This document shows, piece after piece, positions 28,750-41,076 of a stretch of 64,000 nucleotides of DNA. The translations under genes and the position numbers were made by a program. The first letter of the stretch is position 1; each line of letters starts with the position of its first letter. This DNA is from Sphingomonas corticis (GTDB taxonomy: Bacteria; Pseudomonadota; Alphaproteobacteria; Sphingomonadales; Sphingomonadaceae), in assembly GCF_012035195.1 (NCBI RefSeq), contig NZ_JAAVJH010000012.1, positions 1 through 64,000 of the forward strand, given 5' to 3'. A model generated the notes under the pieces. That model was not told the origin of the DNA, did not search any database, and saw only the letters and a program-made list of their open reading frames with translations.

Positions 28750-29988
28750 TCAGATCAGGTCGGAGAAGGGCCGCCCGACGTCGGCCAGGATCGACGGGTC
28801 GACGGCGATCCCCTCCACGACGAGCCTGCGGCCCTGCACGTAGTCCCTGATGGCGTTCACAGCGTCGACGGCGATCACGCGCCCGTCACGCAGATAGACG
28901 ACCGAGAAGCTGCGTGACGCGGGATCTCCCCTGAGAACGAACCGGTCATGGCCGGTGAGCAGGCCGACCGTCTGGAGACGCAGGTCGTACTGGTTGGACC
29001 AGAACCACGGAACGGCGTCGTACGCTGCCTCGACGCCGGCCAGCGTCGCGGCGGCGACCATCGCCTGATCGTTGGCGTTCTGAACCGACTCGATCCGCAC
29101 TTCGCGTCCGCCCGCGAAGCGGTTGGCGTGGAGGGCGCAATCCCCGACGGCGAACACGTGCGGAAGCGAAGTCCGGCACTGCGCGTCCACCAGCACCCCG
29201 TTGCCGCCCTGAGCGCCGGCGTCGAGCAGCGGCTGGACCGAAGGCGAGATCCCCACCCCGACGATCACCATCTCGGCGGCGAGGAGTTCCCCGTCCGCCA
29301 GGCGCACGCCGGTCACCCGTCCGTCGCGCCCCTCGAGGCACGACACCGCCGCCTCCAGACGCAGGTCCACCCCGTGGGCGCGGTGCTCCGCTTGGATGAA
29401 GAGCGACAGCGGCTCGCCGGCGACCCGCATCAGGACGCGAGGAAGCGCCTCCAGGAGGACGACGCTCTTGCCGAGCTTCGTGAGCACGGCAGCCGCCTCG
29501 AGACCGATGTAGCCAGCCCCGACGATCACCACGCGGCCGACACCGTCGAGTTCCGCCCTGAGCCGGTCCACGTCCCGGCGGTCCCGCACCGTGTGGACTC
29601 CGGCAAGGTCGCTGCCCTCGCAGATCAGCCGGCGCGCCGATCCGCCGGCCGCCCAGACCAGCGAGCCGTAGCCGTACTCGTCGCCGTCCGAGGTGACGAT
29701 CCTGCGGGCGCCGGCGTCCACTCGCGCAACGTGGCGGCCGAGCAGCATGGACACGCCACGATCGCTCCAGAACGACGGCGCGCGGATCAGGAGCCTTTCG
29801 AAGGGCTTCTCGCCCGCCAGATACTCCTTCGACAGGGGAGGGCGCTCGTAAGGCAGTTCTGGCTCGTCGCCCACGACCCCGATGCTGCCCACGAAGCCGC
29901 GCTGGCTCAGCGAGATCGCGACCTGAGCGCCCGCGTGACCCGCTCCGACGACCAGCACGTCGAAGGCCGTCTCCGTCATCGGAGCCAC
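28750..29988 (-). CDS. Ferredoxin reductase (FAD/NAD-dependent, P450 partner type)
   Basis: This 412-residue protein has the FAD motif GAGHAGAQ near residue 15, PYERPPLSKEYL, the NAD motif GAGYIGLEAA near 160 and VFAVGDCALH near 285. This order is that of putidaredoxin/rhodocoxin reductases, which pass electrons from NADH to a 2Fe-2S ferredoxin serving class I P450s or ring dioxygenases. GTG 29988 (then an ATG nine bases later, 29979) are possible starts. Its nearness to CYP153 suggests it supplies that enzyme; the missing ferredoxin must come from elsewhere. Confidence 0.92.
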   Translation of the reverse strand: MAPMTETAFDVLVVGAGHAGAQVAISLSQRGFVGSIGVVGDEPELPYERPPLSKEYLAGEKPFERLLIRAPSFWSDRGVSMLLGRHVARVDAGARRIVTSDGDEYGYGSLVWAAGGSARRLICEGSDLAGVHTVRDRRDVDRLRAELDGVGRVVIVGAGYIGLEAAAVLTKLGKSVVLLEALPRVLMRVAGEPLSLFIQAEHRAHGVDLRLEAAVSCLEGRDGRVTGVRLADGELLAAEMVIVGVGISPSVQPLLDAGAQGGNGVLVDAQCRTSLPHVFAVGDCALHANRFAGGREVRIESVQNANDQAMVAAATLAGVEAAYDAVPWFWSNQYDLRLQTVGLLTGHDRFVLRGDPASRSFSVVYLRDGRVIAVDAVNAIRDYVQGRRLVVEGIAVDPSILADVGRPFSDLI

Positions 29989-30508
29989 CCCGGCTCCGAC
30001 GGGCGCCCGCGCCGCGGGCTGCGACCCTTACCGAACCGCTCACGAGCTTCGCACGATGGCGACGACAATGCTTGTTCCTTCTAGTTGCGCATGAGGCGAA
30101 GACGCGGCGAAGTGCGTCACCAAAACACCTGTTGCAACAAAGAAGTGGCGCCGGTCACCAAGTAAAGGCCATGATAAAAAATAAAGCTCAATAGGACTTC
30201 TCGAACGTCGTTCCACGGCTCAGGCTGGGCAAAACGGTGGTCGCCAGCATCGGCGTCGGAGCTAACGAGGGCCACGCGGCCGGGGAGGAAAGGAACGTAA
30301 CGCGTCTTTCCCGGCCGTCGCGCATCTGCAGCGGCGTATCGCGGCGGTGGCCTGGCACGTCGGGCGTCCGCTTCGACGTCTTCGGTGATCGGCATCCCGC
30401 ACGTCCAACCCATCGCCGCTCCGGGCGTCACATGAAGGCGTGCCGGAGAGCGCAGACCGAACGGATCGAACCAGCGCCGCCACATGGCCGGCGAACTCAG
30501 GAGGACCT
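29989..30508. other. Divergent regulatory region between reductase and aldehyde dehydrogenase
   Basis: These 520 bases contain an unusually AT-rich patch at about 30117-30200 (for example GATAAAAAATAAAGC), a 10-bp palindrome TGTTGCAACA (30130-30139) and the 17-bp palindrome at 30200-30216. It is the best promoter-like stretch in the window. No gene is recognised. Confidence 0.55.
30200..30216. promoter_or_regulatory. Palindromic operator candidate before the aldehyde dehydrogenase
   Basis: CTCGAAC-GTC-GTTCCAC keeps the perfect inner arms GAAC/GTTC and resembles the sites at 7144 and 33761. It lies beside an AT-rich promoter-like stretch between divergent genes. Confidence 0.45.
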
Positions 30509-31957
30509 ATGCGCGAACACCTGACCTTCTACATCGACGGCTCATGGGTCGAGCCGACCGTCGCCTCCACCCTGGACGTGGAGAATCCGGCCACCGAGCA
30601 GACCGTCGGGAGGATCTCGATCGGGTCGTCCGCCGACGTCGACAAGGCGGTCAGGGCGGCACGGCAAGCCTTCGAAGGCTGGAGCCGGACCAGTCGCGAG
30701 GAGCGGCTGGAGGTGCTGCAGCGGATCGCCGCGGAGTACCAGAAGCGGATGGGCGACCTCGCCGCCGCGATCACGCAGGAGATGGGCGCACCGGCTTCGC
30801 TCGCGCAGAGGGCGCAGGCGCCCGTCGGCCTCGGCCATCTGATGACCGCCATCCAGGTCCTCAAGGCGTTCGCCTTCGAGGAGGAGCGGGGGCCGACGAG
30901 GATCGTCAAGGAGCCGATCGGCGTCTGCGGGCTCATCACGCCCTGGAACTGGCCGATGAACCAGATCGTGTGCAAGGTCGCCCCGGCGCTCGCGACCGGC
31001 TGCACGATGGTGCTCAAGCCCTCGGAGGTCGCGCCATTCAGCGCCCAGATCTTCGCCGAGATCATGGACGCCGCCGCCGTGCCGAAGGGCGTCTTCAACA
31101 TGATCCAAGGGGATGGTCCAGGCGTGGGCGCGGCGATCGCCAGCCATCCAGACATCGACATGGTCTCCTTCACCGGATCCACCCGGGCCGGCATCGAGGT
31201 GGCCCGCGCCGCCGCCGCGACCGTCAAGCGGGTCGCGCAGGAGCTCGGCGGCAAGAGCCCGAACATCGTCCTGGACGACGACGCCTTCGCCAAGGGCGTG
31301 TCCCGCGGGGTCGCCAGCGTGATGAACAACTCGGGACAGTCGTGCAACGCGCCGACGCGCATGCTCGTGCCGCACGCCCGGATGGAGGAGGCGATCGCCG
31401 TCGCCAAGGAGGCCGCGTCGCAGATCACCGTCGGCGACCCGGCCGGCAACTTCCACATGGGGCCAGTGGTGAACCGTATGCAGTACGAGAAGATCCAGGG
31501 ACTGATCGAAGCGGGCATCAAGGAGGGCGCCACCCTCGTGACGGGCGGCCCGGGACGTCCCGAGGGGATCGAGAAGGGCTACTTCGTCCAGCCGACGGTG
31601 TTCGCCGACGTGAGGCCGGAGATGACGATCGCGCGGGAGGAGATTTTCGGCCCGGTGCTGTCGATCATGGGCTACCGGGACTTGGAGGAGGCGATCCGCG
31701 TCGGCAACGCCACCGAGTACGGACTGTCGGCCTACGTGCAGGCCGCCGACGTCGACGAGGCCCGGAAAGTCGCCTCGCGCCTTCGCGCCGGGCAGGTCTC
31801 GATCAACGGCGTGGGTGGCGACCTGACGGCGCCGTTCGGCGGCTACAAGAGGAGCGGCAACGGTCGCGAGTGGGGCGACTACGGCTTCCACGAGTTCCTC
31901 GAGGTCAAGGCGATCCTCGGATACGCGGCGCCGCCGCCGCCGCAGGTCGCGGCCTGA
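30509..31957 (+). CDS. Aldehyde dehydrogenase (NAD(P)-dependent)
   Basis: This 482-residue ALDH has TPWNWPMNQ, the general base in QELGGKSPN (Glu245), the catalytic SGQSCNAP (Cys279) and EEIFGPVLS. Enzymes of this class oxidise aldehydes to acids. ATG 30509 follows AGGAGG at five bases, a strong site. It is the first gene of a plus-strand series (ALDH, MFS, TonB receptor, GPH transporter, ADH) and would oxidise the aldehyde made from the P450 product. Confidence 0.96.
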   Translation: MREHLTFYIDGSWVEPTVASTLDVENPATEQTVGRISIGSSADVDKAVRAARQAFEGWSRTSREERLEVLQRIAAEYQKRMGDLAAAITQEMGAPASLAQRAQAPVGLGHLMTAIQVLKAFAFEEERGPTRIVKEPIGVCGLITPWNWPMNQIVCKVAPALATGCTMVLKPSEVAPFSAQIFAEIMDAAAVPKGVFNMIQGDGPGVGAAIASHPDIDMVSFTGSTRAGIEVARAAAATVKRVAQELGGKSPNIVLDDDAFAKGVSRGVASVMNNSGQSCNAPTRMLVPHARMEEAIAVAKEAASQITVGDPAGNFHMGPVVNRMQYEKIQGLIEAGIKEGATLVTGGPGRPEGIEKGYFVQPTVFADVRPEMTIAREEIFGPVLSIMGYRDLEEAIRVGNATEYGLSAYVQAADVDEARKVASRLRAGQVSINGVGGDLTAPFGGYKRSGNGREWGDYGFHEFLEVKAILGYAAPPPPQVAA

Positions 31958-32424
31958 GATTGATGTGAGGACCCAACGCGAGCCGGTCTTCCGGCCATGC
32001 GCGAGGTCGACCTCGGCGCGGGTCCGTCCCGCGCCGAGCGGGTCGCCCGCCCACGCGACCTCGTCCGGCGCCCGCCGCCGGACGCGAACCGAGCGCGTTC
32101 CGTCGTCGCAAGGGCCTGGCGCCGGCCGGCCGGCGAGCAGGCCCCGGGGCGACGGGAACGGGCGGCGCGCGCGCCCGCAGGCTCGAAGCGGAGCCACGAC
32201 ATGGCTCCCGCTGGCCCGTGCTCCGCGATGCGCGAGGCCGGCGGCGGCATCGCGCGACATGACCCCGACCACGACGGAACGAGCCGGGCCGTGGACCAGG
32301 CCCGCAGGCGCTCCCGGACGCGGACGCGCCCACGGCTCCGTCCGGCGATGACGCCGCTCCCGCAAAGCCAGAAGGAACCCACATAGGCAGCTTCGACGCC
32401 CTCGATTCGGAGGACGCACTGCCG
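31958..32424. other. Intergenic region without recognised gene
   Basis: These 467 GC-rich bases lie between ALDH and MFS genes. In the MFS frame a TAG sits shortly before the proposed start. No domain, repeat or promoter is evident. Confidence 0.45.
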
Positions 32425-33753
32425 TTGCCAGCGGACGGAGCGGGGCTGCCGGACGCCGATCCCGTCGACAAGGAGGCGGAGTACGAGCGCTTCGTGTGGG
32501 CCAACCTGCGGCGGAACTACATCGGCAACTATCTCCACGGCATGCTGGGCATGACCGGATCCAGGCTCATCAACGCGCCGACGTTCCTGCCGGCCTACCT
32601 GCATCTCGTCTCCGGCTCGAACGCCATCGTCGGACTCGGCCTCGCGCTGCAGCAGTTGGGCGGGATCATCTCGCCGATGTTCGCGGGCACCAAAATCGAG
32701 CATCGGCCGAAGGTCATGCCCGCCGCAGTGCTGATGGGGAGCATGGGGCGGCTCGCGGTGCTCGGGATGGCGCTTTCGGGCTGGCTTCTGAGCGGCCAGG
32801 CGCTCGTGATCGCGCTGCTCAGGTTCATCTTCATGTTCGGCGTGTTCATGGGCGCGCAGCGGGTCGTGTTCTCGCTGCTCATGTCCGTCGTGTTCTCGCT
32901 GCTCATGTCCGAGGTCATCCCCCTCAGTCGCCGCGGACGTCTGCAGGCAGAGCGCAACGCGACGGGCGGTCTGATCGCAGCCGTCCTGGCCTACGTGGCC
33001 GGCAAGTACCTCATCGGTCAGAACCTCCTCGGCAACGGCTACTCGACCACGTTCCTCTGCGCCTTCATCCTGACCAGCGCGGGCCTGTGGGCGCTGCAAC
33101 TCCTCCTGCGCGAGCCGGTGACGCCGACGCTCCGCTCCCAATCCCGCTTCGTGGACCGCCTCCGCGAGTTCCCGGCGCTGGTCGCCGAGGATCCGGGCTT
33201 CGGATGGTTCCTGATGGTTCAGATGCTCGCCACGGCGGCCCGCATCGCCACTCCCTTCTACATCCTCCACGTCGGCGAGCAGATGCGCGTGGACGGAGCG
33301 ACCCTCGGCCTGCTCTCGCTCGCCTACCTCGGGGCAGACACAATCTCGAACCTCCTCTGGGGCTATCTGGGCGACCGGACCGGCTTCCGCCTCGTGCTGC
33401 TGCTCTCGATCGGCTGCTGGGTCGCGGCCACCGAGCTGCTCATGAGCACGGGCTCCATGGCGCTGATCTTCATCGCCTTCTTCGGTCTGGGCGCGGCTCA
33501 GGCGGGCTACATGATGGGTGCCCAGACCATTATCCTCGAGTTCGGCGACCGCGACGACCTGCCGATGCGGATCGCCGCCTCCGCCACCGCCGAGAGCACA
33601 ACCGCCACGCTGGGGCCGCTGCTCGGCGGCTGGGTGGCCGACTGGTTCGGCTACGACATCGTGTTCGGCGCCTCGCTGGGGTTCGTGGCCGCGAGCAAGA
33701 CCCAAGCCGTGGGCCGCCCGGAGATCGGGCCCAACCGCGTGCACTTTGCATAA
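32425..33753 (+). CDS. MFS transporter with an internal duplication and unusual start
   Basis: This 442-residue inner-membrane protein has about eleven hydrophobic helices and major-facilitator features: the loop IPLSRRGRLQAERN after helix 4 and GYLGDRTGFR between later helices. Only TTG 32425 gives a normal start; CGGAGGA lies about ten bases before and an in-frame TAG is close upstream. Eight residues (VVFSLLMS) occur twice in a row at the end of helix 4, due to an exact 24-bp repeat. The C-terminus ends in a polar tail (SKTQAVGRPE) soon after ADWFGYDIVFGASLGF, where other MFS proteins have one more full helix. It may be damaged or altered. Substrate unknown, perhaps the compound degraded by neighbours. 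Confidence 0.8.
   Translation: MPADGAGLPDADPVDKEAEYERFVWANLRRNYIGNYLHGMLGMTGSRLINAPTFLPAYLHLVSGSNAIVGLGLALQQLGGIISPMFAGTKIEHRPKVMPAAVLMGSMGRLAVLGMALSGWLLSGQALVIALLRFIFMFGVFMGAQRVVFSLLMSVVFSLLMSEVIPLSRRGRLQAERNATGGLIAAVLAYVAGKYLIGQNLLGNGYSTTFLCAFILTSAGLWALQLLLREPVTPTLRSQSRFVDRLREFPALVAEDPGFGWFLMVQMLATAARIATPFYILHVGEQMRVDGATLGLLSLAYLGADTISNLLWGYLGDRTGFRLVLLLSIGCWVAATELLMSTGSMALIFIAFFGLGAAQAGYMMGAQTIILEFGDRDDLPMRIAASATAESTTATLGPLLGGWVADWFGYDIVFGASLGFVAASKTQAVGRPEIGPNRVHFA
32863..32910 (+). repeat. Exact 24-bp tandem duplication inside the MFS gene
   Basis: GTCGTGTTCTCGCTGCTCAT plus GTCC occurs at 32863-32886 and again at 32887-32910 without a difference. It adds eight codons in frame. The absence of divergence suggests a recent slippage or recombination event. 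Confidence 0.97.
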
Positions 33754-33760
33754 ACCCCTT

Positions 33761-33777
33761 GTCGAACGATGTTCGAC
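33761..33777. promoter_or_regulatory. Perfect 17-bp operator candidate before the TonB receptor
   Basis: GTCGAAC-GAT-GTTCGAC has perfect 7-bp arms, lies between the MFS stop and the TonB receptor start and is the best member of a set of four similar intergenic sites. A TetR dimer is the likeliest ligand. Confidence 0.6.
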
Positions 33778-33857
33778 TGCTGATCTTCCTCGACCAGACC
33801 TCCTGAAAGGAGGCGACGGCAAGCTCACAGAGCCGGCGGGGAACATGGGGAGGCAAA

Positions 33858-36698
<2,841 letters not shown>

Positions 36699-36735
36699 CA
36701 GGCAACCCGCACCAATCCTTCCCCGGAGTATCCTA

Positions 36736-38148
36736 GTGGCAACGAGATCCGATCAACAGTCCAAGGCGCTCTCGCCACTCACCTCGCTCGCGTTCGCGGC
36801 TGCGGGCCTTCCAGTGGCAGCCGTGTCCTTGGCGATGGCGGTCTATCTTCCCCGCCATTACGCCAGCCACCTCGGTATCGACCTGGCCCTGGTCGGTACC
36901 GCTTTTTTCATCGTCCGCTTCATCGACATCCCGGTCGAGGCGCTGCTGGGCTGGGGAATGGACCGGACGCGCTCGAGGCTCGGCCGATACCGGCTGTGGA
37001 CGCTGATCGGGACGCCCCTCTTCATGCTCGGGGTCTACTTCGTCTTCATGCCGCCGGCGGGCATCGACCGGACGTACCTGATCGCCTGGCTCCTCGTCAT
37101 GTACCTCGGCAACTCGATCATGATGCTCTCGCATCTCGCCTGGGCGTCCACCCTGGCGCCCAGATACGACGAGCGCTCGAAGCTGTTCGGCCTGGTCACG
37201 GCCGTCGGCGTGCTCGGCGCCGCTGCCGTGATCGCGATCTCCATCGTGAACGACGCGCGCGATCTCCCGGACTCCACCAACGTGCCCGCGATGGGCGCGT
37301 TCGCGCTGGTCGCCACGCCCCTGGCGATCGGCCTGATGCTATGGCGCACCCCCGAGCGGGTCGCGCCGGAGATCGCCGGCCACAAGTTCGGTCCGCGCGA
37401 CTACCTCGCGCTGCTGGCCCGACCATCCTTCGCACGCCTGATCCTCGCGGACCTCTGCCTCTCGCTCGGGCCGGGATGGATGGCCGCGATCTACCTCTTC
37501 TTCTTCACCGACAGTCGCGGCTTCACGACCGGGCAGGCGAGCGTCCTGCTCGCGACCTACATCCTCGCGGGCATCGTCGGCGCGCCGGTCATGGGCCGCG
37601 TCGCGGTGCGCATCTCCAAGCACCGAACCGTGATCGTCGCCTGCGTCGTCTACTCGCTCGTCCTCGCCAGCTTCATGCTCCTGCCGAGGGGCAACCTGCC
37701 GGCGTTCGTCTGCGCGCTGTTCCTGGCCGGGTTCATGGCGGCGAGCTTCAACGCCACCACCCGGGCGATGACCGCCGACATCGCGGACGAGGTCAGGCTC
37801 GACCACGGCCGCGAGCGGGCGGGGCTGCTCTACGCCATGACGACGATGACCAACAAGATCACGGGGGCCCTCTCGATCGGACTCACCTTCTTCGTCCTCT
37901 CGCGGGTCGGCTACGTGGCGACCGAGGGCGCGACGAACACCCCCGAGGCCATCAGCCATCTCGAGATCGTCTTCCTCACCGGACCGATCGTGTTCGTGAT
38001 GCTCGGCGCGTTCTGCATGATAGGATACGGGCTCACCGCCGAGCGGCACGCGGAGATCCGCCGCCAGCTCGACGAGCGGGACGCCCAATACGACGAGGCC
38101 GCCGTCATCGAGACCCTCACCAGCGAGGCTCGGGCGGTCGCTCCCTAG
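36736..38148 (+). CDS. GPH-family (MelB-like) symporter
   Basis: This 470-residue inner-membrane protein has about twelve helices and the GPH family signature: RFIDIPVEALLGWGMDRTRS and LGRYRLWTLIG, quoted in parts. Family members co-transport glycosides, uronides and other solutes with H+ or Na+. GTG 36736 is the start, preceded by CGGAG at nine bases. It follows the TonB receptor by 37 bases and should form one transcript with it: outer-membrane then inner-membrane uptake. Confidence 0.9.
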   Translation: MATRSDQQSKALSPLTSLAFAAAGLPVAAVSLAMAVYLPRHYASHLGIDLALVGTAFFIVRFIDIPVEALLGWGMDRTRSRLGRYRLWTLIGTPLFMLGVYFVFMPPAGIDRTYLIAWLLVMYLGNSIMMLSHLAWASTLAPRYDERSKLFGLVTAVGVLGAAAVIAISIVNDARDLPDSTNVPAMGAFALVATPLAIGLMLWRTPERVAPEIAGHKFGPRDYLALLARPSFARLILADLCLSLGPGWMAAIYLFFFTDSRGFTTGQASVLLATYILAGIVGAPVMGRVAVRISKHRTVIVACVVYSLVLASFMLLPRGNLPAFVCALFLAGFMAASFNATTRAMTADIADEVRLDHGRERAGLLYAMTTMTNKITGALSIGLTFFVLSRVGYVATEGATNTPEAISHLEIVFLTGPIVFVMLGAFCMIGYGLTAERHAEIRRQLDERDAQYDEAAVIETLTSEARAVAP

Positions 38149-38193
38149 ACGCGCCGGACCGCGCTTCCCCAGCACCACAGGAGAGACATCGAC

Positions 38194-39276
38194 ATGAAGG
38201 CAGCCGTGCTCCGCCAGGTCGGAACGCCTCTGGAGATCGAGGACGTCCAGATCGCCAATCCCCGCCCCCACGAGGTGCTCATCCGCACCGCGGCGGCGGG
38301 CCTGTGCCATTCCGACCTCCACTTCATGGAGGGCAACTACCCCCATCCGCTGCCGGCCGTGCTCGGCCACGAGAGCGCGGGCGTCGTCGAGGCGGTCGGA
38401 AGCGAGGTGCGCACGGTGAAACCGGGCGACCACGTCATCACCTGCCTCTCGGCGTTCTGCGGCCACTGCGAGCACTGCGTCACCGGCCACCTCAGCCGCT
38501 GCCAGTCGCCCGAGACCAAGCGTGAACCGGGCGAGGAGCCGCGGCTCAGTCAAGGCGGCGCGCCGCTTCCGCAGTTCCTCAACTTGTCGTCGTTCGCGGA
38601 GATGATGCTCGTCCACGAGCACGCCTGCGTCGCCATCCGCAAGGACATGCCGCTCGACCGGGCGGCGCTGATCGGCTGCTCCGTGATGACCGGCTACGGC
38701 GCGGTCGCGCACACCGCGGGGGTGCGTCCGGGCGAGACGGTGGCGGTGGTCGGCTGCGGCGGGGTGGGTCTCGCCATCGTCAACGCCGCCGCCATCGCAG
38801 GAGCTGCGCGCATCATCGCCGTCGACATGGTGCCGGCGAAATCAAACCTCGCGCACGCGTTCGGCGCGACCGACTTCATCGACGCCAGCCAGGGCGACGC
38901 CGTGAAGCAGGTGCAGGAGCTCACCAGGGGCGGCGTCCACCACGCCTTCGAGGCGATCGGGCTCGCCAAGACGGCCGAGCAGGCGTTCGGCATGCTGGCG
39001 CGCGGCGGCACCGCCACCATCGTCGGCATGATCCCCGTCGGCCAGATGGTGTCGATCATGGGCGCCGCCTTCCTCGGCGAGAAGAAGCTGCAGGGCTCGA
39101 TGATGGGCTCCAACCGCTTCCCCGTGGACATGCCGCGGCTGGTCGACTTCTACATGTCGGGCAAGCTGAAGCTGGACGAACTGATCTCGAGCCGCATCGC
39201 GCTGGAGCAGGTCAACGAGGGGTTCGCCGAAATGAAGACGGGCGAGCTCGCCCGCTCCGTCATCATGTTCCAGTGA
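38194..39276 (+). CDS. Zinc-dependent alcohol dehydrogenase
   Basis: This 360-residue medium-chain dehydrogenase has catalytic zinc ligands in LCHSDLH and GHESAGVVEAVG, a structural zinc cluster with four Cys (FCGHCEHCVTGHLSRC) and the NAD motif GCGGVGLA followed by VDMVPAK, whose Asp favours NAD. The sequence is close to class III-like ADHs that accept larger alcohols. ATG 38194 follows AGGAGAGA. It is the last gene before a strong terminator and likely oxidises the hydroxylated product to the aldehyde used by the ALDH. Confidence 0.95.
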   Translation: MKAAVLRQVGTPLEIEDVQIANPRPHEVLIRTAAAGLCHSDLHFMEGNYPHPLPAVLGHESAGVVEAVGSEVRTVKPGDHVITCLSAFCGHCEHCVTGHLSRCQSPETKREPGEEPRLSQGGAPLPQFLNLSSFAEMMLVHEHACVAIRKDMPLDRAALIGCSVMTGYGAVAHTAGVRPGETVAVVGCGGVGLAIVNAAAIAGAARIIAVDMVPAKSNLAHAFGATDFIDASQGDAVKQVQELTRGGVHHAFEAIGLAKTAEQAFGMLARGGTATIVGMIPVGQMVSIMGAAFLGEKKLQGSMMGSNRFPVDMPRLVDFYMSGKLKLDELISSRIALEQVNEGFAEMKTGELARSVIMFQ

Positions 39277-39377
39277 GGACCGCGGGTTCCGGAACCGCCC
39301 GCTCCCGGCCCTGATCCCAAAGAGGTCGCGGCGCGGAAAGCGGGAGTCGCGAACCGCAGAGTAGAGCTAAGGGGGAG

Positions 39378-39411
39378 GAGGGGCGCGGTCGCTAAGACCG
39401 CGCCCCTCTTT
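39378..39411 (+). terminator. Rho-independent terminator after the alcohol dehydrogenase
   Basis: A perfect 13-bp GC-rich stem (39378-39390 with 39396-39408), a 5-base loop GCTAA and a following CTTTAT form the clearest intrinsic terminator in the window. It closes the run of genes from the aldehyde dehydrogenase or TonB receptor to the ADH. Confidence 0.9.
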
Positions 39412-39540
39412 ATGCTCCGCTCGGCGACGGAGTGCCAACGTCGTCCCCTTGAGCCTGCGCTCGCCCGCAGGCCGGGGATCAGGTTCTTCCAGTACGCCGT
39501 TCGACCGCCGAAAGACGCGAGATCGACAAGGAGGTGATCG

Positions 39541-40941
39541 ATGGGTGAAACGCTGAAGGCGGACTATCTGGTGGTGGGCGCGGGCGCGATGGGGATGGCG
39601 TTCGCGGACACGCTGGTCTCGGAAACCGACGCGACCGTGGTGATCGTCGATCGCCACCACCAGCCTGGCGGCCACTGGAACGTCGCGTATCCCTTCGTCC
39701 GCCTGCACCAGCCCTCGGCCTTCTACGGCGTGAACTCCGCCCCGCTCGGCCGCGACGTGATCGACGCGACCGGCTCCAACGCCGGGCTGTACGAGCTCGC
39801 CTCGTCCGGCGAGGTGGTCGGCTACTTCGGGCAGATCATGCAGCAGCACCTGCTCGCCTCCGGCCGCGTGCGCTACTTCCCGATGGCGGAGCACGAAGGC
39901 GAGGGCCGCTTCCACTCGCGCATCTCGGGCGAGACGCACCAGGTGGAGGCCAGGAAGGTCGTCGACGCCACCTACATGAACGTGACGGTGCCTGCCATGC
40001 GCGCGCCTCCCTACGCGGTGGCGCACGGCGTCGCGTGCATCACCCCCAACGAGCTCGTCCGGCTGACGCGCCGGCCCGCGCGCTTCTGCGTCGTGGGCGC
40101 GGGCAAGACGGGCATGGACGCCTGCCTCTTCCTCCTGCGCAACGGCGTGGCGCCCGACGGCATCAGCTGGGTCATGCCGCGCGACAGCTGGCTGCTCGAC
40201 CGAGAGGGGTTCCAGCCCGCCGCAAGGTTCGCCGACCGTCTCGCGCAGGGCCGCATGCGCCAGATGGCCGCGGTCGCCGCCGCGGAGAGCGTCGACGACC
40301 TCTTCCAACGCCTGAACGAGGCCGGCACGCTCCTGCGCATCGACGAGCGCGTCACCCCGACGATGTACCGCTGCGCCACCGTCTCGCAGGCCGAACTCGC
40401 CGACCTCAGGCGCATCACCGCCATCATCCGCAAGGGTCGCGTCCGACGCATCGAGCCCGCCGCGCTCGAGCTCGACGGAGGCACCGTGCCGATGGAGGAG
40501 GACACGCTCTACATCGACTGCTCGGCCGACGGACTCGAACGCCGCCCAGCGGTGCCGGTCTTCGAGGACGACCTCATCACGCTGCAATCGGTACGCGTCT
40601 GCCAACAGGTGTTCAGCGCCGCCTTCATAGCGCACGTCGAGCACGCGTATCCCGACGATGCACTGAAGAACGAGATCTGCCGCCCGGTGCCGCACCCGGA
40701 CGGCGCGCTCGACTACCTCCGCGTCACTCTGGCGAGCACGCGCAACCAGATGCGCTGGGCGCAGGAGCCGGGGCTCATCGAGTGGCTTGGCAACGCCCGC
40801 CTGGACTGGTTCGGCCGCAATGCCGCCAAGCTCCCCGACGACCCCGCCGCCCGCGACGCGGCGATGGCGAAGGGCCGGGAGGCGACGGCGCTGATGATCG
40901 GCAAGTACGAGCGGTTCCTGGCGGACGCGGAAGCATCCTGA
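39541..40941 (+). CDS. FAD/NAD(P)-binding oxidoreductase
   Basis: This 466-residue flavoprotein starts with the FAD motif VVGAGAMGMAFA near residue 12, has GGHWNVAYPFVRLHQP where class B monooxygenases have GGTW, and a second nucleotide motif VVGAGKTGMDAC near 185. The full Baeyer-Villiger signature is missing, so it is a monooxygenase-like oxidoreductase of uncertain reaction. ATG 39541 follows AAGGAGG (39530-39536). It begins after the terminator, so it has its own promoter; a half-site GTTCGAC occurs at about 39497. Confidence 0.85.
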   Translation: MGETLKADYLVVGAGAMGMAFADTLVSETDATVVIVDRHHQPGGHWNVAYPFVRLHQPSAFYGVNSAPLGRDVIDATGSNAGLYELASSGEVVGYFGQIMQQHLLASGRVRYFPMAEHEGEGRFHSRISGETHQVEARKVVDATYMNVTVPAMRAPPYAVAHGVACITPNELVRLTRRPARFCVVGAGKTGMDACLFLLRNGVAPDGISWVMPRDSWLLDREGFQPAARFADRLAQGRMRQMAAVAAAESVDDLFQRLNEAGTLLRIDERVTPTMYRCATVSQAELADLRRITAIIRKGRVRRIEPAALELDGGTVPMEEDTLYIDCSADGLERRPAVPVFEDDLITLQSVRVCQQVFSAAFIAHVEHAYPDDALKNEICRPVPHPDGALDYLRVTLASTRNQMRWAQEPGLIEWLGNARLDWFGRNAAKLPDDPAARDAAMAKGREATALMIGKYERFLADAEAS

Positions 40942-41076
40942 GGGCGCTTCCACGGCCGAACGCTCCCCGTCGGCGCGAGCCGCCGCCGCCGATCGGGGCA
41001 CGCCGACGATCCGCCGTCGGCGCGACGCTCCCGTCCGGAACCCCGTGCCGGCGCGCGAGCCTTCCGTGCGGGGACG

